Source: Symploca sp. SIO2C1
GTDB lineage: Bacteria; Cyanobacteriota; Cyanobacteriia; Cyanobacteriales; Coleofasciculaceae
Direction: 5' to 3'
NCBI GenBank assembly: GCA_010692635.1
Contig: JAAHGL010000037.1
Location: 1-50,011 of the forward strand
DNA length: 50,011 bases
The notes under the pieces were generated by a model. That model saw nothing but the letters and a program-made list of their open reading frames with translations, did not search any database and had not been told where the DNA came from. The translations under genes and the position numbers were made by a program. Position 1 is the stretch's first letter. The number at the start of each line of letters is the position of its first letter. Positions 15,461 through 23,587 of this stretch are shown here, one piece after another.

Positions 15461-16075
15461 ATGATGGATATTGAAGTTGACAACTACCCTGTAACCGAAT
15501 TACAGAGTCGCTACGAAATTGGCAAGCAAGCAGTCTACAATCGCTTGGAGGCATTAGGGATTAAGCCGTCTAGGGAGGGTAAAAACAGTTATGTGAATGC
15601 AGCTGATCTGCGATCGCTAGATGAACTGCATGGTCACATTCAAGACGGTGGCAAGATGAATGATTTTCCCCTCAGTCAGTTAGACAGAGAGGATGATATG
15701 CCTAGTGGACAAATAGAAATGTCCACTGGACAACCTGATACTACTCAACTAGCAGTTCTAGTAGAAACCTGTGTTAAAGCCTCAGTAGAAGCAGCAATGG
15801 CTCAGTTGCCGGAAGCACTAGCCGCTGTTCAAGCCCCGCGATTACCTACGGTAGCTGCGCGATCGCCACTCTGGCATCATTGGGAATTAACTAGAGCGAT
15901 GGAGGCAGGGATATTGTTATCTACTGCTGAGATTGAGGCGCTGATTGGGGTTAAGCCTTTCTGCCACAACGAGGATACAGCTTATCAACGTGGTAGTTGG
16001 ATTTTTATCAAAACAGAGAAAAGGATAGGCTCTCAGATAGCATGGCGGGTGCTTTTGGAGGAGGATGACTCCTGA
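15461..16075 (+). CDS. HTH regulator, probably autoregulated
   Basis: The protein has 204 residues. The N-terminal YPVTELQSRYEIGKQAVYNR then LEALGIKPSREGKNSYV (about 7-45) is a winged or MerR-like helix-turn-helix. A variable linker encodes SGQIEMSTGQ, because operator-like DNA sits inside the gene. The C-terminal part (WHHWELTRAMEAGILLSTAE, then IEALIG) recurs in cyanobacterial mobile elements. Two operators lie directly upstream. It could be the phage's copy-number or lysogeny regulator, which is inference. Confidence 0.65.
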   Translation: MMDIEVDNYPVTELQSRYEIGKQAVYNRLEALGIKPSREGKNSYVNAADLRSLDELHGHIQDGGKMNDFPLSQLDREDDMPSGQIEMSTGQPDTTQLAVLVETCVKASVEAAMAQLPEALAAVQAPRLPTVAARSPLWHHWELTRAMEAGILLSTAEIEALIGVKPFCHNEDTAYQRGSWIFIKTEKRIGSQIAWRVLLEEDDS

Positions 16076-16081
16076 TGTCCG

Positions 16082-17101
16082 TTAAAATTCGTAGGGTCTT
16101 CCATCGTATCTAAATAGAACCCAAGATTTGCCAACTCTACAAAATCGCTCCTCTTCGCACTTTCCCTCACCAATGAGTTCAAACGGTCTAAATGGAACGT
16201 GTTGATCGTAATCGTTTATCCAGAAATATATTATTTTTTTATTTAATATATAATCTAGGTTTTCTATAGGACAATTCCTATAGAAAGTATACTGATCAGA
16301 ATCCCCTTTGTAACAATTCTTCTTATCTTCAATACACACAATTATTTCAGGTTCAGGAGCCTCCGTTATCCAAGTATCCCAATTAGACCCATTAGTATCT
16401 TGTAAGTCAACCTGTACATAAATTGAGAGGCCTGTTGGATTTGGATAACAATTATTCCCATTGTTGGGAGTCCAAGTTTGAAAATAAATATACCAAGGGA
16501 GTCCTTCTATTCGGTTATATTTAGGTTCAAGTGCAAGTCGGCGTGTCGTAAAAGGAGTTGAATGTCCGTTAGGATCAAAAGTATCTACATCCCAAAAAGT
16601 ATGAGATCTTAATCGTATTTCAATATCTGGGTGTACTCCATCAAAATTATCGGTAACTGATGGAGAATAGGCATCAGGAGTTCCTGCTCCAGGCCCGTGA
16701 GTAATAAGATAACCATCTTCACTATAAGTACATTGCTGTCCGGGTCTTAAGGGAGGAAGGTTGCCAGCTCCTGCTCCTATGGGTTCAACAACTCCAACGT
16801 CCTGAGCTCTTGTTCTGTACTCTGTAACAGCACCCGGATGATAACCATCTAAAAACAGAGATGACCCCTCTTCAAAGTGTTCATCAGCTTCTGCTTCATC
16901 AATTGTACAAGGACAAGGTTGAAGATTTGAAAATAAACTAGGGTAATTTTCTCTAATGATGTTTGCTCGTATCAGTGATTCTTGATAGTCTTTATCATTT
17001 ATATATTCTTGATTTGGGAGTTCTTGTCCAAAAGCAGAAACTGAAAAAGTACTGATGATAGCCAAGATAGATATAAGCAGGTTCATCCGGTAATGTTTCA
17101 T
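16082..17101 (-). CDS. Secreted AMOP-like domain protein
   Basis: The 339-residue protein begins with a signal peptide (MKHYRMNLLISILAIISTFS, then VSAFGQE). The segment CPCTIDEAEADEHF ... YHPGAVTEYRTR ... GQQCTYSEDGYLITHGPGAG and TPDAYSP closely follows the AMOP domain of adhesion proteins (CPCT, PGA, GQQC-Y-D-G-L-I-GPGAGTPD). The C-terminal half is Trp/Asn/Cys-rich and not recognised. No HIP1 site occurs in the gene, unlike its flanks, so it looks like transferred cargo. A surface or adhesive role is inferred. Confidence 0.6.
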   Translation of the reverse strand: MKHYRMNLLISILAIISTFSVSAFGQELPNQEYINDKDYQESLIRANIIRENYPSLFSNLQPCPCTIDEAEADEHFEEGSSLFLDGYHPGAVTEYRTRAQDVGVVEPIGAGAGNLPPLRPGQQCTYSEDGYLITHGPGAGTPDAYSPSVTDNFDGVHPDIEIRLRSHTFWDVDTFDPNGHSTPFTTRRLALEPKYNRIEGLPWYIYFQTWTPNNGNNCYPNPTGLSIYVQVDLQDTNGSNWDTWITEAPEPEIIVCIEDKKNCYKGDSDQYTFYRNCPIENLDYILNKKIIYFWINDYDQHVPFRPFELIGEGKCEEERFCRVGKSWVLFRYDGRPYEF

Positions 17102-17149
17102 ATGTCTGTGCTGTAGCCCTGATGAATAAATATTCCTAATAAATTGTAA

Positions 17150-17356
17150 AGCATTAAATTCATAGCCAATATCCAGTCAGCAGCCCAAGTAAAGAAACGT
17201 AAAGTTGAGGGTTTTTACATCGGGATTAATCTTGTCGAAATGTCCATGCTGTTTGAGTTTGGTCGGGGTAATGAATCGGGAAAAGCAATTTTGTCGATGT
17301 ATTTCCCTATGGGGTTACCTCAAGTGAGGGAAAGGGTTATCTTAACTTGTCGCTAA
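17150..17356 (+). pseudogene. Open frame without a start; possible gene remnant
   Basis: A 68-codon plus-strand frame contains KRKVEGFYIGINLVEMSMLF and FEFGRGNESGKAILSMYF and ends in the 3' end of the convergent integrase gene. No start codon or ribosome-binding site is evident. It may be the end of a decayed gene, or chance. Confidence 0.2.
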
Positions 17357-17978
17357 TGCTCTCAGCTTCGGTTTCTTCTGGGAACTTTGGATTGCCAGCA
17401 TAGGAAAGATGAGAGAGACTAGCGATCGCACCTTTGACTTGAGCATCCCTAACCTCAAGGTATTTTTGCAGCTGCTCTAGGTTCCGATGTCCAGATATCT
17501 CTTGGATGATCCGCAGTGGTACACCGTTGTCTGACATTTGGGTAAGGGCAGTCCTTCTGAAGCTGTGGGTACTGGCCCCCTCAATTTTGACTCGTTTGCA
17601 GGCTTCTCGGAAAATCAACGCTGCTGAGTCGGGGTGAATATGCCCGCGTCCCCAACGTCCGGGGAATAGATAGTAATCTCCGGCTTCACTAAAGTACTGT
17701 TTCAGGAGTACCTGTAAATCAGTTGATGTGGGTATGACTCGGCTGCTAAGCTGACCCTTAGCATGGCACTTACGGATGATCATCTCTGGTCTGACCCTAC
17801 CCAGTGGATTGTACACATCCTCACTAAGTTGGGTACAGGCTTCATTAACCCGACAAGCGGTGTAGAGACAGAAGCCGAATAAGGCGCGATCTCGACTATT
17901 TTGTAACCCATCGCTGAATAGCACCTCAATCTCAGCCTGGGTTAGTACTTTTGCCTTGCCGTAGCGATCGCGTTTCAT
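17337..17978 (-). CDS. Tyrosine recombinase (integrase/XerC-like)
   Basis: The protein has 213 residues, with all catalytic residues visible: Arg43 (ACRVNEA), Lys74, His138-x-x-Arg141 (THSFRRT), His164 (SGHRN) and Tyr173 (QKYLEV). Only the catalytic domain is present, without the usual N-terminal core-binding domain. This is typical of short cyanobacterial recombinases on plasmids and phages. It could integrate the element or resolve multimers. No tRNA gene or obvious att pair is next to it. Confidence 0.88.
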   Translation of the reverse strand: MKRDRYGKAKVLTQAEIEVLFSDGLQNSRDRALFGFCLYTACRVNEACTQLSEDVYNPLGRVRPEMIIRKCHAKGQLSSRVIPTSTDLQVLLKQYFSEAGDYYLFPGRWGRGHIHPDSAALIFREACKRVKIEGASTHSFRRTALTQMSDNGVPLRIIQEISGHRNLEQLQKYLEVRDAQVKGAIASLSHLSYAGNPKFPEETEAESISDKLR

Positions 17979-18032
17979 GGGAAAAGTTTACCCCACTTTG
18001 AGCATTTGCTGAAACAGTTGTTGAGCAAACAA

Positions 18033-18048
18033 TGGGGAAACTAATTGA
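18033..18048 (+). repeat. 16-nt match to the CRISPR repeat
   Basis: TGGGGAAACTAATTGA is identical to 5619-5634 in the mini array, and lies 55 bases upstream of the integrase start. It may be a repeat remnant or recombination scar. A chance match of this length in 50 kb is not excluded. Confidence 0.35.
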
Positions 18049-18087
18049 GCTGAGTTAGACTGTTATATTAGTTTTTGCCCTTATAGC

Positions 18088-18498
18088 TCAAACCTTCTTT
18101 AACAATTCCTCGATTAACTGGCTGGGTGTCTTGCCCAGCTTCTTTGCTGTCTCCTCAAGCTGCTCTTTCGTCTGATGATCGATAAGAAGTTCTTCCTGTT
18201 GACCCTTTGCCTTATCTGCTACCTCAAAAAAGTTGCTATCCATGATAATGTCCCGGCAAACCTGGTGACGTGTAACTTCTTCTCCTTCGTTCAATCGACG
18301 ATTTAGTTCGATATCGATAATTCGGTCTATCTCACTTTGGTTTTTGAAAGCTTCATTGGCAATGATATTCCAGATGAACTGAGAGATTGGTTGTCCGTTT
18401 CCCCATGACCAGATAGCTGCTAACTGTCCCCCTGTAGAACCCCTTGTTATCACTTTGAACGATTTTCCCTCTAACTCACTATCTTTATAGAAACCCAT
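18088..18498 (-). CDS. Small protein with RHH-like C-terminus
   Basis: The protein has 136 residues. The C-terminal LLIDHQTKEQLEETAKKLGK then TPSQLIEELLKKV has the strand-helix-helix look of a ribbon-helix-helix domain. The N-terminal part is not recognised. AAAAGGAG precedes the ATG. It is divergent from the next HTH gene, and the operator cluster at 18603-18668 lies between the two. Confidence 0.6.
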   Translation of the reverse strand: MGFYKDSELEGKSFKVITRGSTGGQLAAIWSWGNGQPISQFIWNIIANEAFKNQSEIDRIIDIELNRRLNEGEEVTRHQVCRDIIMDSNFFEVADKAKGQQEELLIDHQTKEQLEETAKKLGKTPSQLIEELLKKV

Positions 18499-18602
18499 TG
18501 CACTCCTTTTCTTTGGATTTTTTTTGCTACTAAATCACTTCTCTTAGATTAATTGCTACTAGTGCATTCCACTATTAAATTGTAAGGTAAAAGTACTAAA
18601 GG

Positions 18603-18668
18603 CACTCTCTAGATACCTATCAGATACCTAGAAGACCTTGACAGGATACTTGAGAGTATCCTAGAGTG
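18603..18668. promoter_or_regulatory. Operator cluster between divergent regulators
   Basis: AGATACCT is repeated at 18611 and 18622 (11-bp spacing). AGGATACT-TGAG-AGTATCCT forms a perfect 20-bp dyad at 18643-18662. An outer inverted pair CACTCT/AGAGTG encloses both. Such nested dyads between divergent small DNA-binding genes are typical of switch operators. Confidence 0.55.
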
Positions 18669-18697
18669 TATGAGATGAAACGAGAAAGCAAGAGGAA

Positions 18698-19150
18698 ATG
18701 CAAAGGCTAGTCGAAGGTGAATCGACAAGCGAAATGAGCGTCAGTCGGTTATCAGCCAGTGAAACACCTAAGCGTTACATTGATTTAGACCTACTACAAG
18801 AACTCCAATCTGAATATTGTTTAGATGAGGTAGTCAAGTTAATTGGAGTGTCCAAAAAGACACTAACCAAGTATCGGATTCTTGCCTACAAATTTATTCC
18901 TGAATATCAAGAATCCTGCACAAATAGATTTCCGTCGTATCAGCTACAAAAGGAGGTGGAAAGAGAAAGGATTGAATCTGGTGTAACAGTTAGACCCCTC
19001 TACCCAGATCCTCCACCATTCACCAAGATTGAAGTCGATATTCTCAAGCAAATAGCTGAGCTTTACAAGTCCAAGATGAATGGAAAAAGAATGAGCGATC
19101 GCCAAGTGGAACAAGTCTTAACAGCTAATCAGCAACAACGAGTAAGTTAG
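18698..19150 (+). CDS. HTH-domain hypothetical protein
   Basis: The protein has 150 residues. LDEVVKLIGVSKKTLTKYRI (about 42-61) is a helix-turn-helix. The rest (PPPFTKIEVDILKQIAELYK, MSDRQVEQVL) is helical. It is followed after 10 bases by the next gene and lies just downstream of the operator cluster, so it may control it. Confidence 0.55.
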   Translation: MQRLVEGESTSEMSVSRLSASETPKRYIDLDLLQELQSEYCLDEVVKLIGVSKKTLTKYRILAYKFIPEYQESCTNRFPSYQLQKEVERERIESGVTVRPLYPDPPPFTKIEVDILKQIAELYKSKMNGKRMSDRQVEQVLTANQQQRVS

Positions 19151-19160
19151 GAGAAAACAG

Positions 19161-19874
19161 ATGAAAATATCAGAACTAGCAACAGAAATGGGCTTAACTA
19201 TCAAGGGTACTATTGAAGCTGCCAAGTCAGCTGGTTGTACTTCAATCAAGAATGGCAGCTCCGAGATTCCAGATGCATTAGCTAAGGCTCTACTTAAGGC
19301 CCATAAGCAAATCTCTGAAGCGGTAGGCTTGCCACCACAACTACCCAGTGTCAAGGAGGTAAAATCTGGTCAGGCTGAAGTTCCTCCGATTGAAGAGGTG
19401 AGTAGTTTAACGATCGCCAATGCTAAAACCATCAGTGAAGCAACTACTGCAAGCATTGAGACAATCTACACTCTGACTACTAATCTTCAAAAGCGTCATC
19501 AAGAGTTATTGTTCAAGCAGGGTTTCCAAACTGCACAACGTGAAGAAGCGGTTGTCAACCTAGGCAAGGCTACTTATCACCTTGCTGTCCACGAAGAAAG
19601 GTTAGCCAAACTTGAGCAGTCCAATAAGGATCTCAACAATCAACCCATTGCTGATGTTGCAGCTGAGCTAGGCATTGATTTAGATGGGCTAGTTAATCGC
19701 GCTGCCGCTGCTTTCTCTGAGTATGAGCAAAAACACAATCAGGCGATCGCTAGTGCTGAGCATCTTATTCAGACAGGCGAGGTTTTGACTGACGAGAAGG
19801 GGGAGGTAATCGCTCCTGATTTTTTTACCGTTACACTCAATCAGTATCGACTGCCATCAGTAATCAGTGCTTGA
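19161..19874 (+). CDS. Protein with IF2-N-like N-terminus and coiled coil
   Basis: The protein has 237 residues. The first 28 (MKISELATEMGLTIKGTIEA) resemble the small helical IF2-N module that docks on RNA or DNA. Residues 85-160 are coiled coil, and the last part has repeated helical segments. AGGAG precedes the ATG. The function is unknown. It is in a short operon with the preceding HTH gene. Confidence 0.55.
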   Translation: MKISELATEMGLTIKGTIEAAKSAGCTSIKNGSSEIPDALAKALLKAHKQISEAVGLPPQLPSVKEVKSGQAEVPPIEEVSSLTIANAKTISEATTASIETIYTLTTNLQKRHQELLFKQGFQTAQREEAVVNLGKATYHLAVHEERLAKLEQSNKDLNNQPIADVAAELGIDLDGLVNRAAAAFSEYEQKHNQAIASAEHLIQTGEVLTDEKGEVIAPDFFTVTLNQYRLPSVISA

Positions 19875-19947
19875 TTGTGGAACTGTTGCAGGCGATCGCA
19901 AAGCTTTCTTCCAGTCTGCAACAAGAGGTGTCGAAATACGGGAATGC

Positions 19948-19963
19948 GTTCCCATTGTGGGAC
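19948..19963. repeat. Stop-associated palindrome (copy 7)
   Basis: GTTCCCATTGTGGGAC lies 73 bases after the preceding stop. Because it is non-coding in the rest of the family, it argues for starting the next gene at 20000 rather than at a TTG at 19871. Confidence 0.8.
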
Positions 19964-19999
19964 TCGGACAAGGAACAACAAACTAAAAAAGGTGACGAC

Positions 20000-20356
20000 A
20001 TGCTATCAATAGCAGTTAGGGCATTTCGCAAAGGTATAGCAAGGTTGACTAACCAGTGCAACCAACAGGAGACCAGCTCTACTTCTATACATGAGTGGTT
20101 CTCTACGCATAAACTACCACATCATCTATATTGGGACTCCCTCTGGATTAAGCAGTTTAAGCCAACTTGCCGCAAGACACATTTGGCAACGGCAATCATT
20201 ATGACTGGCATTGATCGCCAAACAGCCATCAACCTGGCAGAAGGAATTTTAGCATTAGCTCCTGCATTTGACATCAACTCTCCTCCTATGTGGTCAATCA
20301 GGAACCTGCTAGAAACAAAAATGTACTCTTACCTGCGATCTCTAGCTGAGGCATGA
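20000..20356 (+). CDS. Hypothetical protein
   Basis: From the ATG at 20000 (GGTGA upstream) the protein has 118 residues: MLSIAVRAFRKGIARLTNQC, IHEWFSTHKLPHHLYWDSLW and an Ala-rich helical end. I do not recognise it. An overlapping frame (20353-20562) starts at its stop (ATGA) but mostly translates G-rich repeat DNA. Confidence 0.5.
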   Translation: MLSIAVRAFRKGIARLTNQCNQQETSSTSIHEWFSTHKLPHHLYWDSLWIKQFKPTCRKTHLATAIIMTGIDRQTAINLAEGILALAPAFDINSPPMWSIRNLLETKMYSYLRSLAEA

Positions 20357-20362
20357 GACAAG

Positions 20363-20402
20363 CTGGGGGAGCTGGGGGAGCAGAGGGAGCTGGGGGAGAG
20401 GG
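20363..20402 (+). repeat. GCTGGGGGA G-rich tandem repeat
   Basis: Units of AGCTGGGGG alternate with shorter ones, giving at least four G-runs of three or more, so a quadruplex is possible. GGGGGAGCT repeats are frequent dispersed elements in filamentous cyanobacteria. They make the 69-codon frame 20353-20562 doubtful. Confidence 0.6.
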
Positions 20403-20560
20403 ATTCGGGTTTATCCGAGCAGTATTGGCGCGTGAAGTTGCCGGACAATTGGCAGGATTAGACTTCTTTATAGATTTGGAAGAATTTCTCCACACCAATA
20501 TCATTTTTCCCGCGATCATAGCCCATCAAGATAGCAAAAATTACGACTCTTCGTTTCTCT

Positions 20561-20940
20561 AGGACAAAGTGCAAGACAAAGGGTAGGACAAAGCGAAACG
20601 AACTCAAAACACTATCAGCTATTGGTTTTGCACCTTACCCGAAAAGGTTGCTGTGATGAGCAGGACAAAAGGTAGGACAAAGCGAAGTGACAAATACTAC
20701 ACGGAATTGGAACTTAACTACAATTTCCTCTTGGAACTACCACAACCCTTTACCTTCATACAACACAAGCTCTGGAACCCAATAAGTTCCAAAAACCAAA
20801 AAAATAAAATTCCGTTCCCACGAACGACAGAATAAGGGTTTTAGAGATTTTAGGAATCTAGTTGAACTTAACGTAGTTCCCAAAAACACACTTGTAGTAC
20901 GCTCTCCTTAGTCTTACCCTTCCCACTTCGCTTTGTCCTG
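20561..20940. repeat. Iteron-like AGGACAAAG repeats, 12-bp spacing
   Basis: Starts of AGGACAAAG or one-mismatch copies are at 20561, 20573, 20585, 20662 and 20674, always 12 bp apart within a cluster. Inverted copies at 20931-20939 and (degenerate) 20907-20915 are 24 bp apart. A 60-codon frame (20653-20835) crosses the second cluster and may be spurious. Regular helical spacing suggests a replication or partition site, or an operator array. Confidence 0.55.
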
Positions 20941-21035
20941 GTGAAACAGCGGGTTAGCCACGAGATCGAGGACGGCAAGGCTAACAAACGGGGATCTCGA
21001 ACAAAAAACACAAACAAACATAAGGATAGATTCCT

Positions 21036-21599
21036 ATGCCAAGAGACAAAAATGGACGTTTTATTACCGCAAAGCAAGCACAGCAAGAGCAAAGTGCTCA
21101 ACCAGCTGTTCAAACAGTTCAAAGCAATAGCTCAATCACCTTAAATACTGACGTTGGAGCTAGTGGAGCGATCGCACTAAAAGACGTTCCAAGGGAGTTG
21201 GGAGATGTTTCTCCTGATACTTTGATTGCTCAATATGGTGGTGACAATGCATTAACTGTTTCTCAAGCCGCTAAGCGCTCTACTTTATTGGAGAGGACGG
21301 CAGCTAATTTAGAGGTTGCCATTAACGAGTTAACAGTTCAAGAACTAGCTATCAAAAAGTCCACCAAAGAAGTTGATGTAGCGATCGCTGCCACAAATTA
21401 CGGCACAAAAGTTTTGAAGTTAGAGGATGCGGAAAACAGGCAACAATACCAAGCTCAGGCTAACCAGTTAAATGCCAGTATTCGTGACTCTAAAGTTACT
21501 GTGCTAAAGGGTCGTGCTCAGAAGTGGAAAGCTAATGCCGCCAAAGCCAGTGCAGTGACTGAAGCTTTGGATGCTGACTTCCGAGAAATCAGTCAATAG
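21036..21599 (+). CDS. Coiled-coil hypothetical protein
   Basis: The protein has 187 residues. It opens MPRDKNGRFITAKQAQQEQS and then has a long Ala/Gln/Lys-rich coiled coil (about 90-185). No family is recognised. It precedes two membrane proteins with little space between, probably in one operon. Confidence 0.6.
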   Translation: MPRDKNGRFITAKQAQQEQSAQPAVQTVQSNSSITLNTDVGASGAIALKDVPRELGDVSPDTLIAQYGGDNALTVSQAAKRSTLLERTAANLEVAINELTVQELAIKKSTKEVDVAIAATNYGTKVLKLEDAENRQQYQAQANQLNASIRDSKVTVLKGRAQKWKANAAKASAVTEALDADFREISQ

Positions 21600-21612
21600 G
21601 CAACAAATTAGC

Positions 21613-21625
21613 GTCCCATAGGGAC
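21613..21625. repeat. Stop-associated palindrome (copy 8, short)
   Basis: GTCCCATAGGGAC, a shortened core, lies 14 bases after the preceding stop. A separate stem TGGAGGG/CCCTCCA follows just downstream, ending at about 21658. Confidence 0.65.
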
Positions 21626-21680
21626 ACGAAAAGCAGTGGAGGGTGAGACTCCCTCCACACAAATTACTGGAATTACTATT

Positions 21681-21848
21681 ATGAACTACAAACTTTTCTG
21701 GGCAAACCTCTACTCAGCAGGAGTGCTTGTTCTGTATGCGATCGCGGGAACAGCAGTAGCCCTTTGGAGCATTACCCCAACCGGATCAATTATTTTTGTC
21801 TGTCTAATCATTGTCGGTGTCTTGGTTATCCTGGCAAATAAGAGGTGA
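21681..21848 (+). CDS. Small two-helix membrane protein
   Basis: From ATG 21681 the protein has 55 residues with two hydrophobic helices (LYSAGVLVLYAIAGTAVALW, and SIIFVCLIIVGVLVILA) and a C-terminal NKR. The next gene begins 4 bases on. It could be a holin-like protein, or a membrane partner of the following coiled-coil protein. No lysis gene is adjacent. Confidence 0.5.
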   Translation: MNYKLFWANLYSAGVLVLYAIAGTAVALWSITPTGSIIFVCLIIVGVLVILANKR

Positions 21849-21852
21849 GGTG

Positions 21853-23487
21853 ATGAATCAACTACTAACTACAACCATAGGGTTGTTTCTGTTGATGACC
21901 CCATTGCCCTATCGAGTGAAGACGGTTATAGCTTGGGCGATCGCAATTCCAAGCCTTGCCATAAGTGCTAAACGTTACCCAGAGTATGTGAAGAAAAAGG
22001 GTGAATTAGAGACAGTAAAAGCCAAGGTTGAAAAGTTAAGAAAGGAGGCAGAAAACACAGAATACAAGATTAAAGAGACAGAGGAGAAGTCCCGACAACA
22101 GTTATATGTAAAAGAAAGCGCGATCGCTCAACAGCTACTCAAAGCTCAACAGGAATTAAAATTAGCTGAACAACTTAGTGCAGAAGCTGAGGAAAAAAGA
22201 TCTGATCTAATGGCTGAATGCCATCAACAAATTGAAAAGCTATTGAAAGAAGCTGAGCAGAAGGCGGCAACCATTCAAGCTAAAAAGCAGAAGGAAATTG
22301 ATCAACTACTTAATAATTTGGGGGATGAGGAGAAAAGCATTCTAACCGAAGCTGAAGAAACTAAAAAACAAGCTGAATTATTGAAAAAGACAGCTGAGGA
22401 AGAAGCCAACAAAATAAGAATTGTTGCCGAAAAAGAAGCTGAATTGTTGTTGAATAAAGCCAAATTGGAGGCAGAGGCGATCACAGGTCAGATCAAGACA
22501 GAGCATGGCACTTGGCAGTCTCAAGTTGCTCAACAGATGGAAGCTTTGAAGGCTCAAATTCAACAGGAATACTATGATGAATGCGATGAGGCGATCGCTC
22601 AACAGATTAAGGAGATACAAGAAGCGGCGATTGAAGGAGCAAGGGCTAAGGTAGCAGAGTCCATTGAGACCATCAAAAAACTACAAGAAGATAATAAGCA
22701 GCTCAAGGAACGGGCAATGCTTTTCTATGAAAAGCTCCAAGCTCAAAGACAGGTTAAGAAACCTACAGAGTTTGATCTGTTTAACACTACTGCCCGAAAC
22801 CTTATTGAGTATTACGAAAGTCAAGGGGTAAACCTGGATTTTGTCTCAGCCAGACCTGATTCAGATGGTTCTACTATCGTTTGCGTCAATCCTTGGAGAA
22901 AGGACAGCGGGATAGAGAAAGATATCCAAAAGTTCTTCAATGCCTTAATGGTGCATTTCAAGCTCTCACAAACTCCTACTTGTGAGGTGACCCCGGTGGG
23001 TTACGAAATACGCATGACCCCTCACTATTTCCACTACGGCGGCTTGCCTCCTGTTAACCCTTATGCCGAAAAAGCTAACCGGTTTGGGACTGCTTTCCTC
23101 AATCAAGATGAGGAAGTAGATATAGAGGAGATCGCTAACAATGCACTGGGGGATGTCGAGGCAAGGAAACTGTTGCAGGAACAGCTAGAAAAAGAGCATA
23201 TCCAGTTCATGCTTATGTTCCGTCCCCCAGCTGACAAAATCAAGCCAGCAAGCCTAGCCTTAGAGGATTTAGAAGTTAAGTGGGTTGAATGGCTCTACAA
23301 GTGGCGATCGCAAGCCACTGGTAAGCCAAATATTACCACTCAGAATGAGCTGATGCTTGAGGTTTACGGGATATCTCCAGGTAGAGGGACTGATGAAGAA
23401 TCATTGTTGGGTGAATCACTACGTTCAAGACTGCATCGAATTATGGATACCCTTGGCTTGCCTAGGAGGAAACGTAGTGAGGGATAA
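21853..23487 (+). CDS. Membrane-anchored long coiled-coil protein
   Basis: The protein has 544 residues. Two N-terminal hydrophobic segments (LLTTTIGLFLLMTPL, VIAWAIAIPSLAIS) are followed by a roughly 240-residue coiled coil rich in EAE/KAE. The globular C-terminal domain has STIVCVNPWRKDSGIEK, then TPHYFHYGGLPPVNP and a closing SRLHRIMDTLGLPRRKR. The family is unknown. GAGGTGAGGTG stands before the ATG. It probably forms a membrane-tethered rod that holds a DNA- or ligand-binding head, which is inference. Confidence 0.65.
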   Translation: MNQLLTTTIGLFLLMTPLPYRVKTVIAWAIAIPSLAISAKRYPEYVKKKGELETVKAKVEKLRKEAENTEYKIKETEEKSRQQLYVKESAIAQQLLKAQQELKLAEQLSAEAEEKRSDLMAECHQQIEKLLKEAEQKAATIQAKKQKEIDQLLNNLGDEEKSILTEAEETKKQAELLKKTAEEEANKIRIVAEKEAELLLNKAKLEAEAITGQIKTEHGTWQSQVAQQMEALKAQIQQEYYDECDEAIAQQIKEIQEAAIEGARAKVAESIETIKKLQEDNKQLKERAMLFYEKLQAQRQVKKPTEFDLFNTTARNLIEYYESQGVNLDFVSARPDSDGSTIVCVNPWRKDSGIEKDIQKFFNALMVHFKLSQTPTCEVTPVGYEIRMTPHYFHYGGLPPVNPYAEKANRFGTAFLNQDEEVDIEEIANNALGDVEARKLLQEQLEKEHIQFMLMFRPPADKIKPASLALEDLEVKWVEWLYKWRSQATGKPNITTQNELMLEVYGISPGRGTDEESLLGESLRSRLHRIMDTLGLPRRKRSEG

Positions 23488-23587
23488 GGTGTTTAGTTAT
23501 TTGTTATTTGTTGTTTTTCTTGACAAACAAACGACCAACAACCAACAACGGATTGAGTAAAGATTTTTATTCAGGACTTGAGAAGAA

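Noticed and set aside
20353-20562. Possible gene overlapping the previous stop (ATGA)
   Set aside because: The first third translates a GCTGGGGGA repeat and the rest has no recognisable domain; treated as repeat DNA.
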